Positions 1 to 11,145 of a DNA stretch of 64,000 nt are shown here, one piece after another; position 1 is the first letter of the stretch, and the number at the start of each line of letters is the position of its first letter. The notes under the pieces were generated by a model. That model did no database searches and had not been told where the DNA came from. It saw only the letters and a list, made by a program, of their open reading frames with translations. This stretch comes from Alopecurus myosuroides (lineage: Eukaryota > Streptophyta > Magnoliopsida > Poales > Poaceae). A program made the position numbers and the translations under genes. Location: NCBI GenBank assembly GCA_028641055.1, contig CM054063.1, positions 47,121,920 through 47,185,919 of the forward strand, in the 5' to 3' direction.

Positions 1-1663
1 GCGCCGTAAATACCGCGTTAACCATGGGTATTCTATGGGGGGAGTAAGTCAGTTGTGATCTTCTCTTGTTCGCATGTCAACGGACTGCCAGAGACGTACG
101 CTGTAGGTCTTGCGGGACTACATGCACATGGGTGGGATCCCTTAATTCCCACGAACTCTGGGGGCTATGAGTGTCTGCCAGGGGCGCCTAGATATCCATC
201 TTGAGGGGTGGAATCAGGGGTTCAACATGCTAGTGGAAATGGGTGGGCATGCATTGTGCGGAGAAGCATGGTTTGGCTTGGATCAACAATCGGGCCCCAC
301 ACCTAAGTGGCCGTGGACAGGAACTTAAGCCTGGTTGTGCAACATGGTCTTGATCGCCCATGGGTAAAGTAACGCACCTCTGAAGGGTGTAAAAGGATGT
401 GGCATGTTACCCCTGTTCCGGGAAGGAGCTGCGAACGCCGCAGGAAAGGTAACTCCATGAAGTTCTAGTCCTATGAAGATCTGGCGGGCATAGTTTTCAG
501 AATTAAAAGCAACCTCTTGAAGAAAGATTTACAAAAACCTTACATTAGCTTATGACTCTTTCGAGTCTAAAGCTAAAGTTAGTGCATAAAACTACCCACT
601 GTATATCATGAACTTGCTGAGTAACGCTCATTACTCATTCGTTCCCATTTGACCCCCTGCTTAGAGTTGAAGCCCTATGGAAGCCGTCATCGTGGAGCCA
701 TCGCTACCTCATGAAGCTAGGTGGAGTGATTTATTACTTGGTCGGTAAAGCATCGTCATCAACAACGCTGGTGGAGGAAAAGCTATCTAGGTGTTGGTGG
801 AGTCCATTCTTGGACTTAACTGTTACAAGCCATAGATTAGGGCTGACATCAGCCTTAGTGGATTAGTTCTGAGCTAGAGTTCTTCTCCAGCTTGGAGCTT
901 CGAATTGCTTCTTCTGGTGTTTCATTTGTATGAGATCTTCTTTGATTCTTCAAGAAGATTCTCAATATTTTGTAATGAAGTTTGTATCCTATAGCTTTGC
1001 TTGGACCCGCTGTGTTTCTGTTGTACCACTCTGAGAGATGTAAACACGGATAAGTCCTTCTATGAGTATTACGTCACCGACTTGCGCACTACACATGCAG
1101 TGGTGTGCTGGGTCACCACACTAGATGCATTCATTGGTTTGCTTTCTTCCACCAACTTCACAACCATCCTTCGTTGATGATTGTCAAGCTCAACCACAGT
1201 TTCATAATTTGGTTCTATTCATTTTGCATTTCCATTTCCAATTGGTGAGTGGGGTGTGCTAGTATTCTTACCTTTGATTACCTGCTACCCATATTGAGGA
1301 ATAAGAATGAATCCATCCACTTTTGAATTGAAAGGCGGGGCGGATCTCCACATGGTAATGAGAACTACCAAACCCTAAAGTGATGGCTTCCGATCGATTA
1401 ATAACATTGTAACAGCCCCTGCTAGTGCCAGAAGTGATAATAAAAGTAGGTAAGATTTTACTATAACGGACCACGCAAAAAGTGGTAATCTATGCATAGT
1501 CATTCCAGGTCCGCGCATGTTGAATATTTTGTTATAAAATTGATAGAACCTAAAATTGATGAAACACCTCATAGATGAAGACTAAAAATGGCTAAATCAA
1601 TTGCTCCTCCAGAATGGCTGCTATCTTTGTGGCATTGATTGTACAAGTTTTTGAAGAGGGTCG
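1..1663. other. Unassigned intergenic sequence
   Basis: No open frame longer than about 70 codons and no recognisable protein. Base composition and style (short T-rich runs, a stretch near 900-1080 resembling the transcribed part of an LTR) suggest a retrotransposon remnant, but neither termini nor a target-site duplication are visible because the window starts inside it. I cannot name a family. Confidence 0.3.
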
Positions 1664-1852
1664 TGATGTCTACTACACATTACTACTCTTGTAGACTATG
1701 TTGGGCCTCCCAGCACAGAGGTTTGTAGGAAGCAAAAAATTTCCCTCAAGTGAGCAACCCAAAGTTTATCGAACTCAGCGAGGTATAGGTTGAATTTATC
1801 CCTCTCAAACAACCCTGCAATTAAGATACAAGAAGTCTCTTATGTCCCCAAC
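1664..1852 (+). repeat. High-copy Triticeae repeat, copy A, left part
   Basis: Begins TGATGTCTACTAC and closely matches 54246-54430 (copy B) along its length, so it is a repeat family within this window. The sequence stops at AAC (1850-1852) where CACTA-1 is inserted and resumes at 11146. I remember this sequence type as very abundant in wheat and barley but cannot give its class with certainty. No coding sequence is visible. Confidence 0.75.
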
Positions 1853-2518
1853 CACTAGTGGAAAACGAGGCTTTTGCTCGGTTGCGAGCACCCCTTTCGC
1901 CCGGCTCGGCCACCAACTGGTGCAAAAGGCTGCAGCGGTGGGGCCGGGGCGAGCAGGGCACGTGGTGGGGGGGTCTAAAGGCCCTCGACGAGCAGGGCCC
2001 GTGCAGGCGCGTGGTGGGGGGGGCCTTTGCCTCGGTTGAAACCACCAACCGGGGCAAAATACCCCCACTAGATGGAAAGTTGTATATTTATTTCTATATT
2101 TCCCTTTAGGTAATAATTTCAATTTCATTAAGAAAAACTAACCAAATAGATGGAAAATGAAAATTGGTAGAATTCTTTTTTTCTTCAAATCCAAAAAATT
2201 TCTCTTTTTTTTATAAACACTGCCATGCCAACCCTCTCCAAACCTCACGCCACTCATTTTTTGGTGTGGTGTGCTCACTTGTTTTTCCCTCATATGCACA
2301 TGAGGTGTTCGATGAAATGTCCGAGAGCATAATGCCATCTGAGCTCGCAAAAACAAACATGTAATATTGGTAGACTATTGTGTGATAATATATAAAACCT
2401 GCATGGTTCATGTATTTGGATTAGTCCACCTCTGTTTTCGACATGTTTTATATCAACATGACTCTCGGGCGTGTGAACTGGAGGATTTGTAGATATATAG
2501 AACAAAAAATACGGTGTC

Positions 2519-2768
2519 ACCAGCATACAGTCCGACTGTGGCTCCTGAGTGCATATATATATATGCATATCAAATGCACAGTCGGACGTATGCTAGCGAA
2601 TCCGGATGATTTGTAGTCGGTCGATGAACTGAATGATGTATCAAACCTTTTGTCAAACCTTGAATGGGGGATGTAGAACAAAACAATCGGTATCGCCAGC
2701 ATACAGCCCCACCGTGGCTCCTGAGTGCATATATGCACATCGAATGCACGGTAGGACGTATGCTGGCG
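2519..2768. repeat. Two tandem copies of a stem-loop unit
   Basis: Two copies about 175 bp apart each contain CCAGCATAC...GTGGCTCCTGAGTGCATAT and, after a short AT loop, the complementary arm ending GTATGCT. Copy 1 arms lie near 2521-2540 and 2577-2594, copy 2 arms near 2697-2715 and 2746-2766. In copy 1, GTCCGACTGTG pairs perfectly with CACAGTCGGAC. In copy 2 the CTGTG end has become CCGTG and the facing CACAG has become CACGG. Confidence 0.75.
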
Positions 2769-2874
2769 AATCCGAATGATTTATATTCGGTGGATGAACT
2801 AAATGGTGTATGAAGGGACTCCGAGAGGTGGGCTATATATAGGGTCCGCTGGCTCACAAAGTGTTCTGCTAGGG

Positions 2875-3035
2875 TTTCAATCCAACGGTTAAGAAGCGCT
2901 CGAAAGAAACACCCCTGATCCAACGGCTAACAAACGCTCGAAACAGACACACCGTACCCCTGATCGAACGGCTCACAAGAGCTCGAAAGAAACACACCCC
3001 TGATCTAACGACTCACAAGAGCTTGAAAGAAACAC
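2875..3035. repeat. Minisatellite, about four units of 36-46 bp
   Basis: Units begin ATC(C/G/T)AACG and continue through GCTCGAAA(G/C)A to ACACCCCTG. Four imperfect head-to-tail copies lie between the hairpin repeats and the promoter region of the accessory ORF in CACTA-1. A TATA-like CTATATATATG follows near 3137. Confidence 0.7.
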
Positions 3036-3196
3036 ACGATCCTTGAGATTCTTTGTGATTGGTCCCAACGAAACCGTAACCATTTAGTCCCGGTTGGTAA
3101 AACGGGCTGAGACTAAAGGGTTTGTTTCTTCTCACTATATATATGTATGCATTGCCACCATTGGCATAAACACATATATAAACTCACCACTCTCCC

Positions 3197-3733
3197 ATGG
3201 CGTCTACCGTACCCACTCTAACCTTCCTGCAGGCGGAGGCACTTTCCTCCTCGAACTACCCCTGCCCGCCCGGCTACAGCGTCCCCGCCGGTTGGATGTT
3301 GAGCGTCGGAGGAGTGCCGGTCCCTCCTGTTCCTCAAGGTGTGGCGCGTCGGACGGCCATAACGAACCACTACTACCACGAGCTCACGCCTAAGCAGCGG
3401 AGGAATCCCAGTTGGAATCCCGACTACCGCCCTACTTGGGACGCCTTCTTCATTAATCGGCGTGAGAGTGAGCTCGCCAGGTATGAGGAGAACAGCCCGC
3501 CTCCTTCAAACTTCAACGAGGCCGGTCGTCAGCTGTGGTGGGGCGGCAAACGGACTCTTCAGAGCGTCATGAACTACATCAGGGCCGGCGATAACCCCCG
3601 TCTGTGCTACCCTCACGCCTAGTCCTGGGGTCGTGATCCTCCGAGGGAGTCCAGAGCACCGTCCGACGATAGTGACAACGACGGCGGCGACTACGAGTCG
3701 GAGTACTATAGGCCTAGGCAGGAGTATGACTAG
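3197..3733 (+). pseudogene. CACTA accessory ORF, 'GW-VPPxP' domain type, one internal stop
   Basis: Opens with ATG at 3197 after a TATA-like element and reads 141 codons to a TAG (3620-3622). The same frame then continues 36 codons to a second TAG at 3731-3733, ending in an acidic, Tyr-rich tail (DDSDNDGGDYESEYY), so the first stop is probably a nonsense mutation. The body holds GWMLSVGGVPVPPVP, then LTP..R, a W...FF..RE block, and GRQLWWGG. These landmarks recur in the ORFs at 56565 and, in part, 37828 (-), so it is one of a family of transposon-associated proteins. Function unknown; I recognise no catalytic or DNA-binding motif. A second copy of the C-terminal coding sequence sits at 6425-6497. 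Confidence 0.6.
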
Positions 3734-4014
3734 CATATCAGATCCACTCTTGCGATTATGTACAACCTTGTTTATCTAGATCTATGCTCTCCGTTTAGGT
3801 TTAGATCCACTCTTGCCATTATGTACTGTGCCTTGTTTATCTATCCAAATGTACTGGCCTCCTCCCTAATGTTAGCTACTGTGAGTCGTTGGATGAGGAG
3901 TGTGCTTCTTTCTAGCGTATGAATCCCACCAATCAGGAAGAATCAGATGGAAAACACAAAACAGAAAACAGACGCGCTAGCGCGCCGCAGTTCGTCGGAA
4001 TACAAATTCTTTTA

Positions 4015-4686
4015 TTAAAAACAGAAAATTGACGAACACTCGTCGTCGTCGTCGTCGGGGAACTCGTCGGTGACCTCCTCCTGGTCGTCGTCGGCGGCGA
4101 ACTCGTCGGTGACCTCCTCGTCTTCGCCGGAGGTGCACGATATTGTGTCCGAGATAGGCCTCCACCTCGGATCGTTGGAGGCCCAGACTTCGCCGGCGTG
4201 GTCGGCCCGGCGGAGCCCTTGCAGCGCCTTCGTCCTCGCCTCTCGGGCGGCCTCTAACGCGAGGTGGCGTTCGAGGCGGCGTTCCACCCGCTCAGCCGCG
4301 CGGGTTTGCCAGAGCTCCTTGTCGGCGTGCTGCTCCTCCGGATTGTTTTGGTAATACTCGCGGACGGCGCGCTTGTCCCTCGCGTCGACTAGGCCCTGAA
4401 ACGCGCGGTGGCGGAGGTGGAGGTGGCCGGCGGCGGTGACGATCTGCAGCGTCGGTGCCCTGGCCTCCGCTTCCCAGCGGGCCTGGCAGTCGTTGAAATT
4501 CATCAGCGACCGGGGGCTGTTGAGGCGCCAGGCTGCCGCGTCCCAGGCGCGGGCGGCCTCCGCTGCCATCGCAAAGGAGCCGAGGGGGATGCGGTCGTTC
4601 CCGTAGAGGATCTCCGCGATGAACATTCCGTTTGGCCGCGCTCGGACGCCGCGAAAGCCGATGGTGTTGTTCCTCCTCGGAGGCAT
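4015..4686 (-). CDS. Transposon-borne AP2/ERF-domain protein
   Basis: A 223-aa frame starting at the ATG at 4686 (MPPRRNN). Residues about 10-65 form an AP2-like fold: GFRGVRARPNG, an AEI strand, LGSFAMAAEAARAWDAAA and a C-terminal NF. This matches the YRGVR...AEI...LGTF..AEEAARAYD pattern of AP2/ERF DNA-binding domains. The middle is a charged helix rich in Arg/Glu (AAERVERRLERHLALEA). The C-terminus is a repeated acidic stretch (EEVTDEF twice, then DDDDDE). It runs antisense to the other CACTA-1 genes. AP2-like ORFs of this type are, to my knowledge, widespread in Triticeae CACTA elements, so it is transposon cargo and not a host ERF gene. The frame is intact. DNA binding is inferred from the domain only. 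Confidence 0.75.
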   Translation of the reverse strand: MPPRRNNTIGFRGVRARPNGMFIAEILYGNDRIPLGSFAMAAEAARAWDAAAWRLNSPRSLMNFNDCQARWEAEARAPTLQIVTAAGHLHLRHRAFQGLVDARDKRAVREYYQNNPEEQHADKELWQTRAAERVERRLERHLALEAAREARTKALQGLRRADHAGEVWASNDPRWRPISDTISCTSGEDEEVTDEFAADDDQEEVTDEFPDDDDDECSSIFCF

Positions 4687-5483
4687 GGTGGCGGCGCGAC
4701 GGTGTGTGGAGAGGAGAGAGGTAAAGGAGAAGACGCTCGAGGAGCGGCATTTTATACCGCGCGCTCGCGGCCACGTGGCACAACTCCCGCGCCTCACTTA
4801 TAATTATTTTCTAAAACAGAAAATGTATTTGGGATATTTACGCAATTTTAAACACTTTTCATCTTGAAAGTTTCTCCAAATTCGAAACCATTCATAAACT
4901 AGGTTTTTTTTAAATGTTTAAAATTCAAAAATTGTTACTAGTTTAAATAGTTAGAATAATTATTTTTTTATATAGAAAATGTATTTGAAATGTTTGTTCA
5001 ATTTTAAACACATTTCATATTGAAAGTTTCTCCTAATTCAAAATCATTTGAAAAAGTATTTAAACGGGGCAGGGAAAAGTTGGGCCTTTTGCCCCGGTTC
5101 GTGTTACCAACCGGGGCAAAAGACCCCCACCTATATAATCCCGGGCGGAGCAACCGCCCAGGGCAAACCCTCGCAGAACGACGAAGTCCCCGACGACGAG
5201 AACCAGAACGACTCCGTCAGGCTGCCCTCACCGCCGGAGATCCTCGCCGTCGTGCCCCTACGTGCCGCCGTGCCCCTCCGCGTCGCCGTGCTCCTCCCGC
5301 GCGTAGCTGCCGACCTCGCCGCCGGTCTCCTCCTCGCCACTGCCGCTGCGCCTCGAGGTGATTACCCTCAACGGCCGCGCCCTCCCGGCCCATGCGCGTG
5401 CCCCCACCGCCGACCGGAATTTTTTGTGTGCATGTTTTTTTACTGTTAGTTTTTTTTTGTTGTTACTTGTTATTTAGTTGTTA

Positions 5484-5719
5484 CTACCTCCGTTCCGATG
5501 AATAAGGCGCACACGCATTTTAAGACAAATTTTGACCGAAAGATTTAAGTAACAATATCTTGACTATATAGTGCAACTTTGACATTGTTAGATTCGTAGT
5601 GAAAAACACTTTCTAATTATATTGATTTTATACCAAATACTACTATATACTCATTGAAATTCTTGGTCAAAGGCAAATCTCGAAAAACGTGCGCGCCTTG
5701 TTCATTGGAACGGAGGGAG
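5484..5719. mobile_element. Stowaway MITE
   Basis: Starts CTACCTCCGTTCC and ends GGAACGGAGGGAG, the Stowaway (Tc1/mariner) terminus, flanked by TA at 5482-5483 and 5720-5721. The arms pair beyond the termini (AATAAGGCGC against GCGCCTTGTT). It is nested in CACTA-1, so it is younger than that element. Confidence 0.9.
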
Positions 5720-5739
5720 TAGTTGTTAACCACTATTTT

Positions 5740-6060
5740 TAGTGTTAATTAGTACAGTTAAGCTAATTAGGGCATTAGTTAACATTTTTTAGTGTTAATT
5801 AGTTATAAGTTAATTAGTGTTAACATTTTTAGCTATTAGGGCATTAGCTATTAGGGCATTAGCTATTCGGGTATTAGTGTTAACATTTTTAGTGTTAGCA
5901 TTTTTAGTACCATTTTTTCTTTCTCTTAGTACAATTAGCTATTAGCTATTTTTTTTCTTAGTACCATTAACTATTAGCTATAAGTACCATTAGCTATTAA
6001 GATATAAGGTATACCATTAGCTATTAGGTTTTTTCTTTTTTAGTACCATTAGCTATAAGT
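5740..6060. repeat. AT-rich degenerate tandem repeat
   Basis: Irregular repetition of TTAGCTATTAGGGCA and TTTTTAGTGTTAATTAG motifs. It lies upstream of the Ulp1-like gene, the same relative place that an AT-rich array holds in CACTA-2 (63070-63500). Confidence 0.6.
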
Positions 6061-6142
6061 AATATGGATGAGTCACACAAACCGATGATCATCCTAAATA
6101 TACCATTAGCTATAAGTATACCATATGTAATCCCGTCCTAAA

Positions 6143-6285
6143 TATGGTGAGATCAGAAAGAAGTTGGACCCTTTGGTGCACATCCGTAATGGTAACATTC
6201 CTCATAAATCCTGTCCGGGGTTATGAAGAATGTCGCCTTTATGGATGTGCACAAAAGGGTCCAATTTTTTTCGGATCTCACTATA
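6143..6285. mobile_element. Small foldback (MITE-like) element
   Basis: About 143 bp that folds on itself nearly end to end: TATGGTGAGATC at the left faces GGATCTCACTATA at the right, with a spacer of only about 15 nt. Because of this symmetry both strands show short frames with similar peptides (WTL.CTS, YEEC..YGCA.KGP), which are artefacts of the palindrome. I cannot identify the family or a certain TSD. Confidence 0.65.
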
Positions 6286-6424
6286 TTACATATATGATTA
6301 TGTTTAGTTTCAAAGAAGTCCAGAAACCCTTCCTTCCCCTGCATCGCCATCATGTGTACTACCTCGTAACAAGCACGAAGTTCAGGAACCGAGAGGGAAC
6401 CGAGGGGAACCGAGAGGGAAACGA

Positions 6425-6627
6425 TAGTGACGACGACGATGGTGACTACAACGGCTACGAGTCAGAGTACTATAAGCCTAGGCAGGAGTATGACTAGCAG
6501 ATCAGATCGAGTCTCTGCAATGTTTTCACACATGATATGGATAATCTGGGATGCTACATCTGTTATGTCCCGTTCGAGTCGCAACTTTATTCGGCAAGAC
6601 TCGATCTGATCTGCTAGTCATACTCCT
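6425..6627. repeat. Duplicated ORF tail ending in a perfect 31-bp inverted repeat
   Basis: 6425-6497 repeats the acidic C-terminal coding sequence of the accessory ORF at 3660-3733 (ending YKPRQEYD and a stop). Directly overlapping, 6484-6514 is a perfect inverted repeat of 6597-6627 (31 of 31 bases) with an 82-nt loop. A transcript would form a stable hairpin just upstream of the Ulp1-like gene start. Confidence 0.8.
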
Positions 6628-6731
6628 TACTAAAGTGTACTGTTGTGATGATTGTTAAGTGAAATATTATTTTTTCAAGAGAATTTATAACTTACTAAAG
6701 TATTTTATCTTCCATTTGTATTAGTTGAGCT

Positions 6732-9700
6732 ATGGACGGCAGAGACGCTGAAGAACAGGTGTACGCGATAATAGAAGAAAGTACGCTTCCCGGTGGACCC
6801 AATGACGGTGGAGGTCAAGACGACGGCTCGCAGTACCTGAATGAATCAGGTCAGGGAATGGAGGAAGAAGAGCAATTGCAAGGAACAGATGCCGAACCGG
6901 AGAAAAGCAGTGATGAACAAGCCTTAGTGAAGGTCGTGGAACATACTGCATCGACATCGTCTAGCAAGAGGTCGAAACGAGCCCCGGCTCAAGAGATGAG
7001 CTCGAAAGTGCACCTGCTAATCGAGCAAGTCTATCGATCCGGCGAACCTGCTTGGCCCATCAAGACAGTAACTAAGTTTACAAGCCAATGTGGAGTTATT
7101 GTTAGGGACATGATCCCAATAAGTACTGAAGAATGGAATGCGCCAGCAAAGGACAAAGAAGATCCTGACCGTCTGGCAGTTTCTTTTGTCTCAGACCGGG
7201 CCAAATTACTCATGTTCGACAAGCTGATGAACCATTTTAGTCTTCCAGAATGTGATACCGCGAAGACACAGAAGAAAATGTGCGACGCAGTGATGCACTG
7301 AGCTCTGAAGAATATGGCCGAGGATTTCAATGCTTACAAGAAAAGATTATGGAAGGAATATCAGAAGAAAAAAGAAGTCCCAAAATTCGAGGAGCCGCTT
7401 GAGAAGCAGAAGGCACACTGGCCAGCATTTCTGGCGTACAAGGAATCAGAAAAGGTCAGCCAAGAATGCGGCAAATGCGGCGAGGAAGGTATATCACAAT
7501 AAGATGGGTTCAGGTGGCTACAATGTTGCAGTGGCTAAGTTTGACAAACTCGAGGCTGATCTATGAGAGAAGGGGATCATTCTAGGTACTCAGGATTTTC
7601 CACGGAGGTCAGGGAATTGGTTGCTTGGGCATTGGGCTACGTTTGACGAAGAAGGGCACCTTATTATGACTGAAAAAATAAAGGTCCCCTTTGCGGCACT
7701 TGAGAAAGTTTTCAAAGAGGTTAAAGAGGGAGAGTTCAAGCCAGATCAAGAGAATGACGAGCTTACAAAGGCCCTCGGGAATCCAGAACATGGCGGCTGG
7801 ACACGAGGCAAAGGACGATATCTGTGGTTCTTTGTCTTCAAGCCGGAAGATCGTCTCTTTCCATATAGAAGCCGAGAGAGAGGAAAGATAAAGAAGGAGG
7901 CAACGGTCGTAGAACGGGTTGGTATATTGGAAGCCGCGGTGATGATGCAGCAAAAACAGATTAATGAGCTTACTGGCCGGCGCTCCCAGACGCAAGACAC
8001 TACATTCGACGAAACAAACCCATCTCAACGCCGGAGCAGCGTAGCTTCAACGGAGGTACCGGCTTCCGCTGCAGTTACGCTTGTTGATGCCCCTGCACAC
8101 ACGGAGGTCGTGGATGCAATCAAGGAGAAGACAAGCTGTGCGCTATACGTATCGGTCTCAAACATATCCATTAAGGTGGCGGACGGCTACGCTTTACCTT
8201 GTGTAGAGGGAGCGAGATCGCATGGCCGTCCAATTACACATGGCTATGCTCGTGTCGGCGTTGATGATGTGCAACCGGATTGGAGGATAATGCGTCTTGA
8301 CATCCCCGGAGGTGACGGGTAGAGACACTTGGAGAGGCCATCAATTCCATCATTCAATGGAAAAAGAGTGGCATAGTGTTTCCCCCGAGCAGTCTGACGC
8401 CACCACCGCCACCTACTTCTCCGAGAATCAGTACACAGCCGCTACCACCGCCACCTTCTCCGAGACGCAGTCCACCGCCACCACCACCGCCACCTACTTT
8501 TCCGAGGCGCAGCCCGACTCGATCATCGCCAGCACACGTCGACGCCATGGACGTCAGCATCCAGAGTCCGGCTCGATCTCCGATGCCCGAGCCGACTCCG
8601 CCGCCCACTAAGTCCTCTAAGCGGAAGGCTGTTGCCTCTAAGTCTTCCCCGAAGAAGAAACGCCCTACGAAGAAGAAAGCCAAGAAGCTGCCAGAAAACT
8701 TGGCTCACCATATGATGACGAGGAGACACACGAGTGGGTGACTGCGGACACGAAACGTCAGATGGCTTCGTGGGGAAAGAGAACCTCGGAGCCGCCAAAA
8801 GAACTAATAGATCCGGCTATAAAGAAGCACTTCAAGAATATGCTGGAGATGCCATCCCAAGTTCAGATTAATCTGTCATCCGACTATGATCGCGGATTAA
8901 CGATGACTTATGACAAAGTCAAGAAGGCGGGGAGAACAATTCCCCAGCTCGGGAAACAACCACGACAATCGGTCCCCCCGCTCAAGGTACCGGACACTAT
9001 ACAGACTCCCTACAATCACGTTGATCGGGGAGCAGTTGAGAGGTTTGCCAGAGAGTGTGGTATACCAGTTGACAAACTCCTAAGCCAATCCGACAACTTC
9101 GAACCGGCTGAATTGGCATGGAAATATGAGTTAGGGAAGTCTTTTGTCAAACCTGATCAGCTCAACTCTTTCACAACATTCAAGCACCAACTGCATACGT
9201 GGTATATCCAAACCGCAAATGAGGGGCTAGACCAACTCATGGTGAGAATTAAAGAAGAGGATTACTTCCGCGATGACTCGGTCTGTATTGATTTTGAAGA
9301 TCTTTTTTTCTTCTATAATCTAGACGCCCTCGACAAATCGATCATCAACACCTATTATCTGTAAGTATCTACCTCAGCTAGTTCGATCATTGCTTCATAT
9401 ATATATTATGCAGGATGAAGATTCTGAAATGTAATGGTAACGGTGGCATTGGGTTCATTGACCCATATGTCATCAATGATTACATTTTAGTGCAATACCC
9501 TGAAGAGATGGAGGATAACATATATATGTTTTTGAGGAAACAATTTCACTGTAGTGAAATACTATTTTCTTACAGACAAGAGTGAGTGTTACTGTATTAT
9601 GCATATTCCTTCACATTTCTATTTTGCTAAGTCGGTGTTAAGTGTAATTGATGAGTTATGCATGACTATGTATATAATCACGTGTGCAATTTTCACTTGA

Positions 9701-10807
9701 TTCTTTTCAACATTCACGTTGACACCGGAATAGTTGATCTCATGGACTCTATGGATAAAGGCCAAGAGTACACGCCCAATATTTCAATGCTCACAGAGTA
9801 AGTTCAATCGTTGTCGCACTACATCGTCCCCTTTTGTTCAATCATTATCGTACGATGACCCATATATTCTTTTTTTTTATTTCCCGGACAGGGATTGGAA
9901 GCGGTTCAGGAAGCAACAACCCGGTTTAACGGAGTTGAATATGAGATTTGACACACTCATTGTAAGTAGTACTTGCTACATCACGCATCTATCTTTAATT
10001 CCTTGAGCATTATCTGACTCAATTATATTTCTCGTAAAGTGCCCCCAGCAGCCACAGGGAACAAATTTATGTGGCTTCTATGCCATGGAGAACATAAGGA
10101 CAATCGTGAATGACAAGTTAAGAAGAAGGACAAATTTAACGCTCCACGATCTCCGGAGGGAGCTCCTACCGGCAGACCGCATACAAGCACTTCAAGAGGA
10201 AATGACGGGTTTTCTGCTGAAGGTAGGGCTGGAATTAAAACTCGAAACTCGCGAGTTAAACGAGTAACTCGCAACTCGACTCGGCTCGGCTCGAACTCGT
10301 TGTCCAACGAGCCGAGTCGAGTTTCCGTTTTCGACGGTAAACGAGTTCAAGCTAAACGAGCCGAGTTTACCGAGTACTCGTTTAGCTCGTTTAACTCGGT
10401 CAAAATAATTTTTAATGATATTCTTGGTTATTTGAATATATTTTTACTGATTATTGTAATTTTTTTACTACAAATTGTTTGATGGTGACATATTTTCACT
10501 GATTATTGTGATGATTTTATTATACATGACCCAAATAATCAAAAAAATTATATATACATTATATAATATTGACTTTTTATAGTTTTATAAAATTACATAA
10601 GTTAAACGAGTAGCTCGCGAGCTACTCGCGAGTTCACCGAGCCGAGCCGAGTTTTGATTTTGAACTCGTTTGTTGAACGAGTCGAGCCGAGCTCGACTCA
10701 TGAGTTGACCGAGCTTGAGCGAGTCGAGCCGAGTCGGCTCGGCTCGGCTCGAATTCCAGCCCTAGCTGAAGGAGGTCATAGCTCAAAATGGAAGATTGCA
10801 TTATTAA
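6732..10807 (+). pseudogene. CACTA-encoded DUF8039-like / Ulp1-type (C48) protease gene, decayed
   Basis: Colinear with the minus-strand gene of CACTA-2 (59112-62937), which guides the exon reading. Starts ATG 6732 (MDGRDAEEQV, acidic). A conserved core (CGVIVRDMIPI) is followed by an in-frame TGA at 7299-7301, a frameshift near 7455 and a TGA at 7564-7566. A conserved middle region (7621-8322, with ENDELTKALGNPEH) follows, then a Pro-rich basic linker (8376-8700) in shifted frames and an open block 8738-9362. Introns follow, with donors such as GTAAGT at 9362. Later exons near 9414-9587, 9700-9800, 9892-9963 and from 10040 hold the protease: a HLILF His motif, a VDLMDS Asp motif and QGTNLCGFY with the Cys. 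The last exon is split by a hAT MITE; coding resumes after it and stops at 10805-10807. Known role of such proteins in CACTA elements is unproven; SUMO-protease-like activity is inferred from motifs. This copy cannot make a full protein. Confidence 0.8.
10224..10764. mobile_element. hAT-type MITE in the last Ulp1-like exon
   Basis: Starts TAGGGCTGGAATT and ends AATTCCAGCCCTA, flanked by the perfect 8-bp duplication GCTGAAGG (10216-10223 and 10765-10772), diagnostic of hAT superfamily insertion. No ORF of note. Both arms are packed with ACTCG / CTCGGCTCG pentamer-type repeats around an AT-rich centre (10400-10600). The insertion interrupts an otherwise open coding exon. Confidence 0.93.
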
Positions 10808-11145
10808 GTATAACAATGATCTGCATGTAATGATCTCAATGTGTATAACTCTATTCATATGTAATGACCTAATTGAGATCAATGCAATGATTTATATGAT
10901 GATTACTATCGATGTGCATAAAATATGTCATTTACAGCCTCACAAAAAAAAAAACAGCACATAAATAACACCCCAAAAACAACCCAAAAAAGAAACAATC
11001 AAAGCTCTGTCGCGACAGAGAAACACCCAAAACTCAACCACCAGGTCATTAGGTGGGCCTTTAGCCCGGGTTTGCGAAACCCGGTTGGGCAGCCGGTGCG
11101 TAAGGGCCCCCCCAACCGGGGCAAAAGAGCTGCCCTCCAATAGTG

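Larger units (their letters stand above)
1853..11145 (+). mobile_element. CACTA-1, complete CACTA (En/Spm) DNA transposon
   Basis: Starts CACTAGTGGAAAACGAGG and ends in the inverse complement, ...CCTCCAATAGTG (TAGTG at 11141-11145). It is flanked by the 3-bp target-site duplication AAC (1850-1852 and 11146-11148). Removing it rejoins the host repeat in register with copy B at 54246, which confirms both borders. Subterminal regions carry CCAACCGGGGCAAAA-type repeats near 2045, 5105 and 11060-11125. Cargo in order: hairpin and minisatellite repeats, an accessory ORF (+), an AP2-domain ORF (-), a Stowaway MITE, AT-rich repeats, foldbacks and a decayed Ulp1-like gene (+). No TNP2 transposase is recognisable, so this copy is non-autonomous and would have needed transposase in trans. 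Confidence 0.95.

Noticed and set aside
1805..2128. ORFs over the left end of CACTA-1
   Set aside because: They read across the terminal inverted repeat and GC-rich subterminal repeats; no conserved protein.
6144..6497. 117-codon plus-strand and 66-codon minus-strand ORFs with similar peptides
   Set aside because: The similarity of the two strands results from the foldback element at 6143-6285, and the tail is a duplicated ORF end. Neither is an independent gene.
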